This document shows positions 34,199 to 45,600 of a DNA stretch of 64,000 nt, in pieces. Source of the stretch: Guillardia theta CCMP2712. Its lineage: Eukaryota; Cryptophyceae; Pyrenomonadales; Geminigeraceae. The notes under the pieces are model-generated. The model did not search any database, was not told where the DNA came from, and worked only from the letters and a program-made list of their open reading frames with translations. Position numbers and translations under genes: made by a program. The DNA lies in NCBI RefSeq assembly GCF_000315625.1, contig NW_005434608.1, positions 381,747-445,746 of the forward strand, given 5' to 3'. Within the stretch, counting starts at the first letter, position 1; the number at the start of each line of letters is the position of its first letter.

Positions 34199-35269
34199 CC
34201 TGCGATGCTAGGGATGGGGTTTTGTCGAGCAATGCAGGAAGAAGGTGGGGAGGATGAGAATAGAGCCAACAGAGAGCGTGAAAGCAGAGCGCGAAAGGAC
34301 AGCCCTCACCTTCACTTCAGTTCCCTTGCGGTGTAATCAGAAACAGCCAACGGCACGGCTCTCCTCCAGCAAGCAACGTAGAGCATCCCAGTAGTCGTTG
34401 TCGTCTTCATCATCGTCCTCTCTCTCCTGGAACTCCTCCTCGCTCTTCCTCGTATAGCTTACTGCCTCCCATGGCTCTTCCTTAGGTCAGAGGACCCCAC
34501 CCATCATCTTGAAGGTGGTTCACGGGGAAATAGACCCCTGTGACATCAAGCTGTACCCTCTTGCAACCTGCTTGCAACCAGGCTTAGCTTGCAACCATGT
34601 GGTTTGGAGGGGACGAGGGACAGGAGTGATCGAGGGACCAGCCAAGTCAACGATGTCGTACACCTGAGCATAGCAGACGATGGTGAATGAACTGAGGGGA
34701 CAGCTGCTCGGATGCTATCAGGATCAACCTACGGAGCTGGTCTCCCTATAGACTGAGACACGCAGGATCCTCGATCCGGTAGCATCGTTATGAAGGAGCG
34801 GCAGCGAGCCCTGTGTGATCTCCTCTTCCACTGCCATTCTAGAACTTTCCGTCTACTGTCTCGGCTGCAATGTAGCAACATGTCGGGGAAAGCATTGACG
34901 AGTTCGTAGTCAGGGGAGCGAGAGCAGATGGGGGAAGGAGAGGAGTCGATAAACATGCACTGACATGGTCAGTTTCTTTCACCGCTCAGATGGGATGGTG
35001 TCTCTGAGAGAACTCGCAGGTGACTGAAGCAAAGTTTGATCTTAAGACTGTACGTTAAAGTCGGCATGAAATGGACAGGCATCCAAGTTTCGATGTGTCA
35101 AAGTTGATTGAAGATGATTCAAGAGACCTCGCGTATCAAGTTCCTAGTCTTCAACCGACGACACTTGTTCTCTTTGACACTTCATCGATATTTCGTGGTA
35201 TGGTCCAAACAAGCAGGGTATATCACACAAACGTGTCTATTCGCAGGCAGGCCTTGTGTCTATTGCCGA
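34199..35269. other. intergenic, nothing recognised
   Basis: Scattered short ORFs only. No tandem repeat, no domain-like peptide and no clear splice-bounded exon series was seen. Confidence 0.35.
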
Positions 35270-38200
35270 CTATGTGACCTCCTCGTCCGTGATGAAGTGG
35301 CTACCACCAGCACATTGGTAGCCTCCATCAACCTTGATCCACTCAAAGTCCATCGGGCACCTTCCGAGCGCCTTGATCCTCTCCTGCCTCGCCTCCTCCT
35401 CCGCAGTCTTCTGTTGCCCTTGCTGAAGGATGAGACGCCTGACCTGCTTCAAGAAAGGAAGCCTGCATCCTTCTAACCCGTACCGCACCTTGTCCTTGTC
35501 CTGAAACCCTCCTTGTCTCATCACATGATCCACTACACGATCGTCGATGGATCGACTGAGCATGGCCTCCAGGTCATCGAGGGAGTAGCCCAACTCCTTG
35601 CAAGCTTGCTCCAGGAGGGGAGATAGCAGACTGGGATCTGCCGAAGAGCTGTCTTGCTTTCTTGTGTTGAGAAGGACTTTCTTGATGTTTCTGTTCCTCA
35701 CAGGTTTAGCTGCTGCAGGAGGAGTCGCCATGGGAGCTTCGAGGACATTTCCTTGTGATGTTGAAGATGCTGGGTGAGCAGGCGATCTCAGCCATGAGCT
35801 GTGTTGGCTCGGCTCAGCAGGAAATGATTCTTCCATTCGAGTCTCCTTGCGCTCGTTCTTGACGTCCTCCTCCATCTCCTTCTCCGTGCCAACCTGACTT
35901 CTTCGTTGAAAGATCTCTGAGAACGTTTTCTCGATGTCCTCACTCGTGTACGATCCATCCACACTTTGACTTGGGGTAGTTGATGCTTCGCGCAGGCGAT
36001 AAGCACGGTGGCGGTACAGCCCCTGTACAAGCAGTCAGACGTTCGAGCGTGAGATGGGAGACAATACCGTGAGGACGATCTCCACCACGTCTCGAGCTGA
36101 AGCCCATCCTTGTAACTTGGTCAGCCTCTCGTACTTCTGCAGGAGAAGATCGTGGCATTTCGATGAAATCTCGATCCCAGCCCTCTTCACTTCCTCGATC
36201 GTAGCATTCAAAGCTTGACTGGCCGTCCATGCGTCAAATGTCAACCTGTACTTGTCAAAGCGACTTCGGAAACCAGGGTTCACACTCTTGAACAGCTTAT
36301 CCATCTCTTCTTCATAACCTGCAAGGATCACCAGCAGATTTCCCTTGAACTCCTCTTCGGTCATCAACGATATCATCGTCTCTACAGCCTCCATCGCGTA
36401 CGATGACGTGTAAGTCTCGTTGCTGTGCTTCGAGTTGCAGAGGCTGTACGCCTCATCCACGAACAAGATTCCTCCTTTGGCCCGGCTCATCGCCTTTCTC
36501 ACGATCGTCTTGGTCTCTCCCACATACGTCCCTTGCAGAGATGTGCCGCTGACGACGATGACATCATCAGAGGGGAGCACGTGCAGCTTCTTGAACAGCC
36601 TCCCCATCCGTCTCGCTACTGTCGTCTTCCCTGTCCCCGGTGGTCCAACAAAGACCATGTGGCTGTCAGCCAGCACGTCTGCTGGATCCCGCTCCTCTCT
36701 CTCCGCGATCGAGACCATGGCGATGATCTGCTCCACCATAGTCTGCACGTTGGAGATGTTGTAGAGGCCGGCAAAGATGGCATCCACCGACTCGTCGTCG
36801 TTCTCTATCTCAAAGTCAGCCAATGTGAGGACGTTCCACTCCATGGCTGATCCAGCAGCCGTTGAGAGCCGTCTGGCCTTGTTGACCTGCAGTGACTCGC
36901 GTTACACTGGGTAACGATCTCAAAGCAGGAGCTCGCCTTGGCCTTGTTCACCAGAGAGGCAACAGTCGCTGCGTTCCTGGTCCCGTGCAGTCAGCGATCA
37001 AGGCAGGAAGAGGCGGCTGGGCGAGTGGTACCCGAAGTTAGGGAGCCTCCTCCGCTGCCAGAGAAAGCGAGAGATGGTAGGGATGTCTTCAATGTCGGCG
37101 AACTTGAGGCCCTCGTCCTTGACCTTCATGGTCAGGACCTGCTGCATCTCGTACTCGTTGAGGTCCTCAAAAAGAAGCCCGAAGTCATCAAAGTTGAATC
37201 TTCGCTTCAGTCCCGCGTTGTTCTCAAACATGTCCTTCATCTCTTGTTTGTAACCTGCCAACATACTTCATCGATGTAGATAAGCGAACACTTGTCTCAC
37301 CCGCAAGAATGACTGCAGACCGGCATGTGATGAAGCGAACGCAGCTGCGAGTCAGCAAATGACAGGAGCGCACCACAACAATTCAACCTGCGATGTCGCT
37401 GCCTGCTTCACCATCCAGCTTCTCCACCAGGGTGTCCAGCACGTTCCCACCATATTGGTTGGCCTTGCGGTTGGGGTCGAGGATGTACGCTTCATCGATG
37501 AAGAGCACCTTACCTCGCGCCTCCTCTATCACGTTCTTGGTGATAGTCGCCGCCGATCCTTCAGCGTTGCCTGTCAGGTCGGAGGGAGTGACTTGGATCA
37601 GGTCCCCTACGGAAAGGAGGGAACATTCTTTGAGGAGCTGACCGTACAGTCGAGCTACTGTTGTCTTCCCGGTCCCTGGGTTCCCATAGAAGATTCGATG
37701 CAAGGAGATGCTTTCAGGTTTCCCTCCCAGCAGCTCGTTCTGGTACGAAATGGCGCACAACTCCACCAGTTTGGTCATCTGCTCCTTGACATTCTTCAGC
37801 CCGATCATCTTGTTCAGTTGCGCTAGTGTCTTGTTGTCTTCTACTGAAGGCTTCGTCCCCAGGGCGTCTTGTGTGGTTATTGTTCGATACTCCTCCACCC
37901 TGACCGGTTTGTTCGCCAGCTTCAAACTTCCCAATCGTTCCATCTGATTGTGTACAATGTTCTCCACGATCTTTTCCACGTCCAGCGCATTTCCGAATCC
38001 CACCTTTGGTCGATTGCCAACGAGCCTTCTGGCCAGGGTTTGAGAGAGGTCGATCTTACACAGATGCTTCGGCTCCAAGTGAAGGCCTCTTTCCCTTAGA
38101 AACCGAATGAACAGGCGCTGGAGTTGACGCTCGCTGAAGTCAGGCAGCTCGATGGTGTGGATGATGGAGGTGAAGGGAATGAGATGCGTCGACAGCCTCT

Positions 38201-41200
38201 CTCTTACCAGCATGCGGTCCCCGATGATGATGAAGTTTGTGTTGACTCGGTGACGACGGATGAAGGCGAAAAAGCTGTCCAAGACTTGATTCGACTCGTT
38301 GGGCTGCTGATCTTTGGGCCTCGGGATCAACTGGTCCACGTCATCAAGGACGAAGCATCCTCCGATCGCCTGCGTCATCAACGTCTCCAGTCTTTGCGCC
38401 GGGTCCTTCTCCTTGAGAACGTCGAAGGTGCTCGCCTCAACAAACTTCGCCTCCTCGGATGCAAGCTGACACATGGAGCGGCCCAACAGCTTCCCAGCTG
38501 TAGTCTTCCCGGTCCCTCGGTTGCCGATGAGGAGGAGGCACTGAGAAGCATGAATGTGGTGCTTGATGGGCGAGTCCTTGTTGAGAAGCGCCTAACGCCA
38601 GCAGGTCACTCGTACGACTTGTCGCTGCCTCCGTTACCTTCTTGACATGCACCAGGGCATATCGTTTGAGCTCCGACAAGCCTTCTAGACCTATCAGCCT
38701 GCGAGGTAGCGTTAGATCCACAGGGAGCAGCGCAAGCATATTGTGCGCTTACTGGTCCAGCGACTCTGAAGTGAAGCCGTATGCAGTCTTGGCAGCTATC
38801 CATTCTTTCTCTTCTTGGGATGTCTTCTTCTCAAACAGCCGCAGGTCAGCAGTCAGAGGCTGCTCCTTGAGCTTTCTCAAGTTGTCTTGCTTGACAAGCT
38901 CATAGGTATCCGTGTGAACATTCAGGTGATGAAGAACCATCAGCGCACAAGCACTCTGAAGCTCTTCAGGCATGGTCAGATCGCTTGTTAGCAAAAAGTG
39001 GAGATAGTAGACGTAAAAGAAGTAGGGATCGATCACTATAGTCTTGTGCCTGATGACATCTTGGATGTAAATGTCGAGCTGCTTCTCGGCCTCGTCGATG
39101 CTGAATCCTCTTTCAATCAGCGAGCAGGCATAATAAATTCGAGCATCCATGTTTGTTTTGCACCCATCTCTGCACTTCTCCATGAACGGACGGTTGATGG
39201 CGTCTTGTGATGTGAGACGCAAAACATCTTCCCGTAATGACAAGATCTCTTCTGACAGCATCGGTTCAGCTCGAGAGAGAATGCTGCAAATAATCTTGGC
39301 CCTGTCATGATCTTTCAATCTCATGAAGAAATTTCCTTGCCGGATGGCATGATGTACATCTCTTTCTCTTCCGCCTGCCAGAAATATTCCATCTTCGAAC
39401 ATAGCTACACTCTGAAAGAAATGGTTTTCAGTCCAGATGTTTGCTCCAGCTTTTATGAGAGCATGTAACGACTTTTTCAACCCGGCCAGGCTCAAGTAGT
39501 GAGCTATAGTATTCCCAAATCGATCGCGCAGGTTCAGCATGTCAGCCATTGTCTTGATGACTCTGGTCATTTGACTTCCATCGTATTCTTCTCTCAACTG
39601 AGAATCTTCTGCTTCCATCGACTTCTGTATCGAATTGACTATCGCGTTGTTCTTCCGTTCGCTGCTGATCGCTCCGAAAGTTTGCATTCCTCTGCTCACG
39701 AGATGATTCTGCTCGGGCTGACGTTGGACCGACTTGTTCTCTCCCTGACTCACTGGCAGCACATCGAAGGCAGGAAAGGGAGGAAAGTCAGCAAATCTCG
39801 GTCGAGATCGAGTCGGAAGGGAAACAAGGCGAGAAGCGTCGACTGACTGAGTCGCTCCATTGATCTCCACCTTCCTCTCACTAGCTTCAAGCGTGTGCTC
39901 CTCCACCGAAAGTTTTCCCACTGAAAACTCAGAAAAGCTTTCGCACTGCCCTGTCAAACCCTGAGACAGAACAAGCACATACATGTTCTTCGATTCGGGC
40001 AATCTGTCCTGATTGGCATTCTTAGTCTGCACTCGTCTTGCGAGATCTCTGTCAAGACTGCAACAGCTGATGGCCTTCTTGTATTCATCGCAGGTAATGT
40101 AATCATTACACGCCGGCAAGGAATCAAAGATCTGGCTCACTTGATCCTGGTGGATTCTTTGCTGCAGGCTCTGGAAAAGAACTTCAGAGAGTACTCGTCC
40201 TTTGCGCTCTTTGTCAAGTCTGTTAAATTCGTAGTTGAGATCTGGAACATGAAAGTCAGGGCAGTTCTCTCGTGCCTCATCACACTGCACGCAAGAAGCT
40301 TGTTTCAAACTTGACACTCGTGAGCACTGCTTGCATCGATAAAAGGTTCGCAAGTTTCCACACATCTTGCAGCCTTTCATTCCCCGATTTCCAGAATATC
40401 CGCAGGAATCACACTTCCAAGTAGCGACATGTTTGCTGATGATCATTTGAGTCATCTTGTCGTAGTCATCGTGTCCCATCAAGATCGGACGAGAGCGAGC
40501 AAGCTTGAGTTTCATTCTCTTGCGATGCCACTCGATGAAGTACGCAAGCGCTTTTTCATCCGAAACAGTCTTCAACTCCCACAGTCGTGACCATGCTTGA
40601 AGCGTGACAAGACGAGTGATTTTCTCGACGTCGATCTCGCTGCTGACACCAAGTTTTGACAATGCTTCTATGAGCGACTTCTCATCGTCCTCGTCAAATT
40701 GAGCAGCATGGGAAGATTTGCACAAAGCGCTGGAGGGAAGTAAGCAAGGTCGTGAGCTTTTAAAGTCCATCCAGACGACTTGTACATTTCTCTGAATACT
40801 TTCGCGCATCACTCCGGCATGTACTACAACCCCAACAGCATTCTTGCCTACCTTGACAGTTTCTGGACTTCCCAATTGGACCACATCTCCTCGCCGAAAA
40901 ACGTTAGCATCTTCAGGTCTGAGATCTTTCCCATCGAAGAACTCTATCCTAAACGGATCTTCTTCTGCATAGACTGCGACGTTTTTCATTCCTTCTCCAT
41001 CAACATTGCCCAAGGAACATACGACAACTCCGACTTTTTGCTGAGTAGCAGTGCCTAAGACTGTAGAGTTCCCCTTATACTGGTGATCTAGTTGTACTCT
41101 GGTTCCGCCCTGCAAATAATCACACGGCACCAACAATATCGCCAGACCTCTGATTTTGCAGTTGATGCCGCCTGAATCATGCACATGTATTCTTACAACT

Positions 41201-42535
41201 TTTGCATCGCTGTTCGTAAGCATTGTGAAACTTTTGAGATCGTCAGACTTCGAAATCGGCAGCTTCAGTTTTCCCTCAGATCGAAGCTTTGATTGCACTT
41301 TCTTGGATGTCAAGACCTCAATTTGCTTCGGGCAATAACTATCATCGCTACCTTTAACAAACATTTGAACAGACTTGATGAGGTAGCCTTCGGCAATGTG
41401 AGCCTCAACCCAGTGCTCGCCAGAACGACCATCCGATTGCCAATATGTGGACTCATCTTGATCAAAGAGCCGGTCAAGTGTTGACGACTTACTTGAACTC
41501 TTCATGTCAATGACTCCTGCAGGACCTGAACAAGCAACGTGGAAAGTCAGAAAAGCCGGAGCCCGGCATTTGCAGCAATGTTATGTACAAACGTGGAAAT
41601 GAAAGCATCTGCATTCCCACTTAAAACTCCCATCCTGCTTGACTCACCACTAAAGCTTGAATCGTCGCTAGCGCTTGATTCTCCGCTAGAGCTTGATTCT
41701 CCGCTAGAGCTTGATTCCTCTGAGCCCTTGCTAGAGCTTGAGTCTGTGCTCGATTTATCTGTGCTCGATTTATCTGTGCTCGATTTATCTGTGCTCGATT
41801 TATCTGTGCTCGGGTTGTCTCCAGGCGAGATTGGCACATCTTCTGCTGGCATCCATCCAAACCTTGTTCCATCCGCAAAACTCAGATCCGATGCGGAGTA
41901 GGTGCAAATAGCGCCACTGAAACCAAATCAAACACGTCTCACACGCACAAACACGCGCACTTCTTTAACGACGCCACTTTGACCTGATAGTCTTGAGAAG
42001 CTCCTTGGACTTCAAGCAAGTGACGGCTGGTCTCTAGCACTATGCCATATCGATCTTCCTGTGAGAATCCCAGGCAGTGGTGAAAGTCTGCAGCACAGAA
42101 GGAAAGCTCAGCATCAACAGGTACTGATGACATGCGCTTCTTTGAACTCAGAACCACGAGGTCGCCAGCCTGAAAATCATCGAAATTTTCCAGAACCGTG
42201 TCTCCGACTGCTTCGTCCTCGACCTTAACATCGGATTCTTGCACAGAGCTTCTTGATTGCAAGAATTCAAGAAATGCTTCATCGGTCTGTTTGATAGATT
42301 CTTTGTTCAGAAACCACGTGATCTCGTCCTCCACAAACGTTAAACTCTGTTCTTCTGGATTACAGCCTTGAAAGCATTTTGCTAATTGCGTGGAGGTTGT
42401 CATGAAGCCGGCATTGGATTTCTTGACAAACAAGGTGGTGAGGTCGAGCTCGACTTCACCCTCGTTGCCGTCAAACTTGAAGTCTGCGATCTCGTCCAGC
42501 CGGAGCGACTCATGCCTCGACAGCGACGGCGGCAT
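35270..42535 (-). CDS. giant DOC-like / zinc-finger / EF-hand-like / ankyrin / triple-AAA (CbxX/CfqX) protein
   Basis: About 7.3 kb with several introns. ATG 42535; stop at 35270-35272. In order: an N-terminal region with FQAGDLVVLSSKK and DGTRFGWMPAEDVP segments (MIB/HERC2-like strands); an STDKS/ESSSSG low-complexity linker; a DOC1/F5-8C-like domain (LFDQDESTYWQSDGRSGEHW; VRIHVHDSGGINCKIRGL); Cys4 zinc fingers (WKCDSCGYSGNRGMKGCKMC; YRCKQCSRVSSLKQASCVQC); an EF-hand-like pair; an ankyrin-like unit (DRFGNTIAHYLSLAGLKKSL); then three AAA domains with Walker A GNRGTGKTTAG, GNPGTGKTTVAR, GPPGTGKTTVAR and Walker B FVLDDVDQL, VLFIDEAY, ILFVDEAYSL. The C-terminus ends GGYQCAGGSHFITDEEV. The AAA set is CbxX/CfqX (SpoVK) type. 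A large regulated ATPase scaffold is likely; its substrate is unknown. The first AAA has a less standard Walker B and may be regulatory. Confidence 0.8.
41746..41820. repeat. 15-bp coding repeat (STDKS)
   Basis: Five units of gtgctcgatttatct, the last diverged, in frame on the minus strand as STDKS repeats within the giant AAA protein linker. The neighbouring ctagagcttgattctccg units encode an ESSSSG series. Confidence 0.9.
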
Positions 42536-42649
42536 GTCGGACCCCAGCAAAGCCGACGAGGTACAAAACGTGTCGAGTTGCGAAAAGAGGTTTTTTCATA
42601 GGAACAGAACGTGTCAAGAGGAACAGAACGTGTCATAGAGCGACTCGGC
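42536..42649. promoter_or_regulatory. 114-bp bidirectional promoter region with ACGTGTC repeats
   Basis: Separates the divergent ATGs at 42535 (-) and 42650 (+). It has ACGTGTC at 42568-42574, 42609-42615 and 42628-42634. The last two lie in a 19-bp tandem duplication, ggaacagaacgtgtcaaga. ACGTG is a bZIP/bHLH-type core in plants; its use here is inference. There is no clear TATA box. Confidence 0.5.
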
Positions 42650-45600
42650 ATGGGTTGCGGCGGAAGCGTCCATGCCACCTCCAGCCCGTCAGAGGTTCCG
42701 ATCGACGTGGCCACGAGTGAGTTTCCGCTGCATGCTAGGTTCCAAAGAGAGACCGCGTCCATCGCTGCAGCTGACATGAGCACGCTCAAGTCTACCAATC
42801 CAGCAATCTACCTGTGCAAGGGGCCTGATCGAAGCCTCCTGCACAAGCTGGAGATGAAGATGCGGTCGTCAGGGTTTTATGTCCTCGACATAGCAAACGT
42901 TCCCAAGGACGTGTTTTTGAGTCACTCGTGGCAGAACAAACTTGATGGGACCAGCACTCATGAACAAGTCAAACGAATTAGTATCGAACTAGAGAAGCGA
43001 GGATGGTCGACTTTCTTGGATGAGAATGACATGAAGCCTAATCTGAAATCTTGCATGGCTCAGGCGATAGAGCAGTCATATGTCGTGATCATCTTCTTGA
43101 CCAAGAGTTACATGGACAAGGTGAACAACGATGACGTCAACGACAATGTCTGCTTCGAGTATTCAGCGACTATCAGCCAAAAAGGCTCGGGAAGAATGTT
43201 TATCCCTGTCATTCTTGAAGAATTCGAAGTGAGAAAAGGGCTGCAGTTTCCCAAGGACTCGAAGGCATGGTATGGGCCCGTAGGAGCTGAGATCGGGAAG
43301 AGGAGGATGTACCTTGATTTCCTGAATTCCACAATGTTCGAGACCAACATGAATCGACTTGATCAAGCTCTGAAGGAGCTTGTTCCCATCAAGCACTCTC
43401 CAGCTGCCAAGATGTATAACACGATATCATCAGGAATCATGAGAAGCGATGTGGTCGTGATCTTTGTTGGCAAAGGGACCCTGCAATGTAGCACTGTGTC
43501 TGAGGAGTACATGGTGGCAGTCAGCATCCAGAGACCAGTGTTGCTGGTGATGTATGACAGAGATGTTTCGGTAGAAGAATGTACCCGCATGTTTCCTTCC
43601 AATCATGTTCTGAATCTGTCGGATAGCTCTTTGCAAGTGGGGGATCAGGGCTGGTCGGAAGCAGTTTATGCGAAAATTCTGCAGATCTATGAGCAAACGA
43701 ATGAAATTGACACGAATGCCACGTCAGCCGGGAGGTCTCAAGACCAATCAGAGCCAACAAGTAAACGAGATGTCGATGCAACAAGGTCTTTTTCAGTGGA
43801 AGAAGTTGTGGGATGTATTGGGGGCCGAATAGTTGCGTCAAGAATCGAGTTCAATGATTCTCATGTCATAGCACAAGGTGCGTGTGGTAGAGTTTATCGT
43901 GGAACACTGCAATCTATAGGCAATGTAGCTGTAAAAGTTCTCTCACCCATTAATGGCAAACCACCTAGCAAAGAGCAATATGATCAGCTTGTTAGAGAAG
44001 CAAAGATTCTCAGGGTAGTGCGATCGCCTTTTTTTGTTCAAATGCTCGGAGCCTGCAACATAGACGACGATAATGCTGACTCGACAGCAATTTTGGATTT
44101 CCGTTCAATCGTTTTCACCTTGTACGAGAACGGAACACTTCATCAGCATCTCTTCGATGCAAACTATAGCAAACTCCCTTGGAAGCTTCGACTGCAGATC
44201 TTGTGGCAAGGTCTTGCTACACTTGAGAGCTTTTGAAGCGACTGACTTGTATACAGCTGCCCGTGGACTGGTAGAGTTGCATAATCTTGGGGTTTATCAT
44301 CTAGATTTCAAGCCGGCGAATATCCTTCTTGATGAGAAGATGAACGCAAAGATTGGTGACTTCGGGCTCTCCAAGGTGATTCACAACCAGGCTGATACCA
44401 TGGACTCCCGACTGCTGCTTGCCATGTCAAGAACCCGCCATAGTGCAGCAGGCACAGGTCAAATCTTGCTTTGAAAAGCATTTTGCATACGTTGATGACT
44501 GGTGGATGTTGCAGACGGATACATGTGTCCCATTTACGTACAAACCAAGAGGATTTCACAGTACATCGATATCTACAGCTTCGGAGTGAGTTTGATGCAA
44601 ATCGTCCGCAAGGAGCATGCCGTCACTGGCGATCAAAAGCTGCTCACAGAGAAAGTTGCAGATGACGTTCGCACGAATGATTTGAGCCAGTGGAGGTATG
44701 ATCGGGAAGCAGACTGGGACGCCGGAACAGCGAGTGATATCACGTTGTTTGCGTTGCAATGTACAGACCTGAAGGAGAGCGAAAGACCTTCAGTCGAACA
44801 AATCCACATTCAACTTTCGTCCGCCCTCGGAGTGCATCAGCGCATCGATGACACACCATACCTGTTCATCCGAGTGAAGTTTGAAGGGCATCGGGAGCTA
44901 AAGAAAGTGTGTGTTAGCATCAACGCGGACCTTGACAGCGTGAGGGAGAAGCTGAGAAGTCAATTCAGACTCAACTGGAGGTCGTGTGAAAGTATCACGT
45001 TGAAAGGAAGGCGCTTGTCGGAACTGTTCATAATCAGGGACATGATGTCTCCGGGGTTCGACCCGAGCTTTGACGTCAAGACGGACACTCTTTATTTCCA
45101 GTCAAGCGTGCGGGCTGAACCAGAGCAAGTGGAGGAGAACAAGTCGAAGCAAGCAACGTCCATGAGCTCCAACAAGTCCATCAAGGCAAAGCATCGTCCC
45201 ATCCTAAGTGCATTGGCGATCGCTGCTGCTCCAGGTTCACCCCAGGAAATCAAAGAAACCATTGCGCCTTCTCTAGATATTCTATCGAGTGAAGGAATCA
45301 ACCTTAAAGATGTTTACGAGAAGATCTCACAAGGTAGCAGAGATGCTGAGAAATTGGCCCAAGGCTTATCAAAGAAAGAAAAATTGTACGTCATGCATAT
45401 TTTGGAGCTGCTGAAAAACAAAAATGCAAGAAAGATAGCAAAGCTTGCAGCTCGAGACATGCGCTCAGCTTTGTCTCAATCGGATTCATCGTCGGGTTCA
45501 CCGTCAAGCTCATCGTCAGAATCTGAATCAGAAAAGAAGGATAGTGGACAGGAGAAAACGAAGAAGAAAAAGAAGTATCAGATAGTCTATGAACGTTTCA

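Noticed and set aside
42611-42649. GTG at 42611 as start of the TIR-kinase
   Set aside because: Non-ATG. The ATG at 42650 gives a clean myristoylation signal, and the upstream bases are the promoter repeat.
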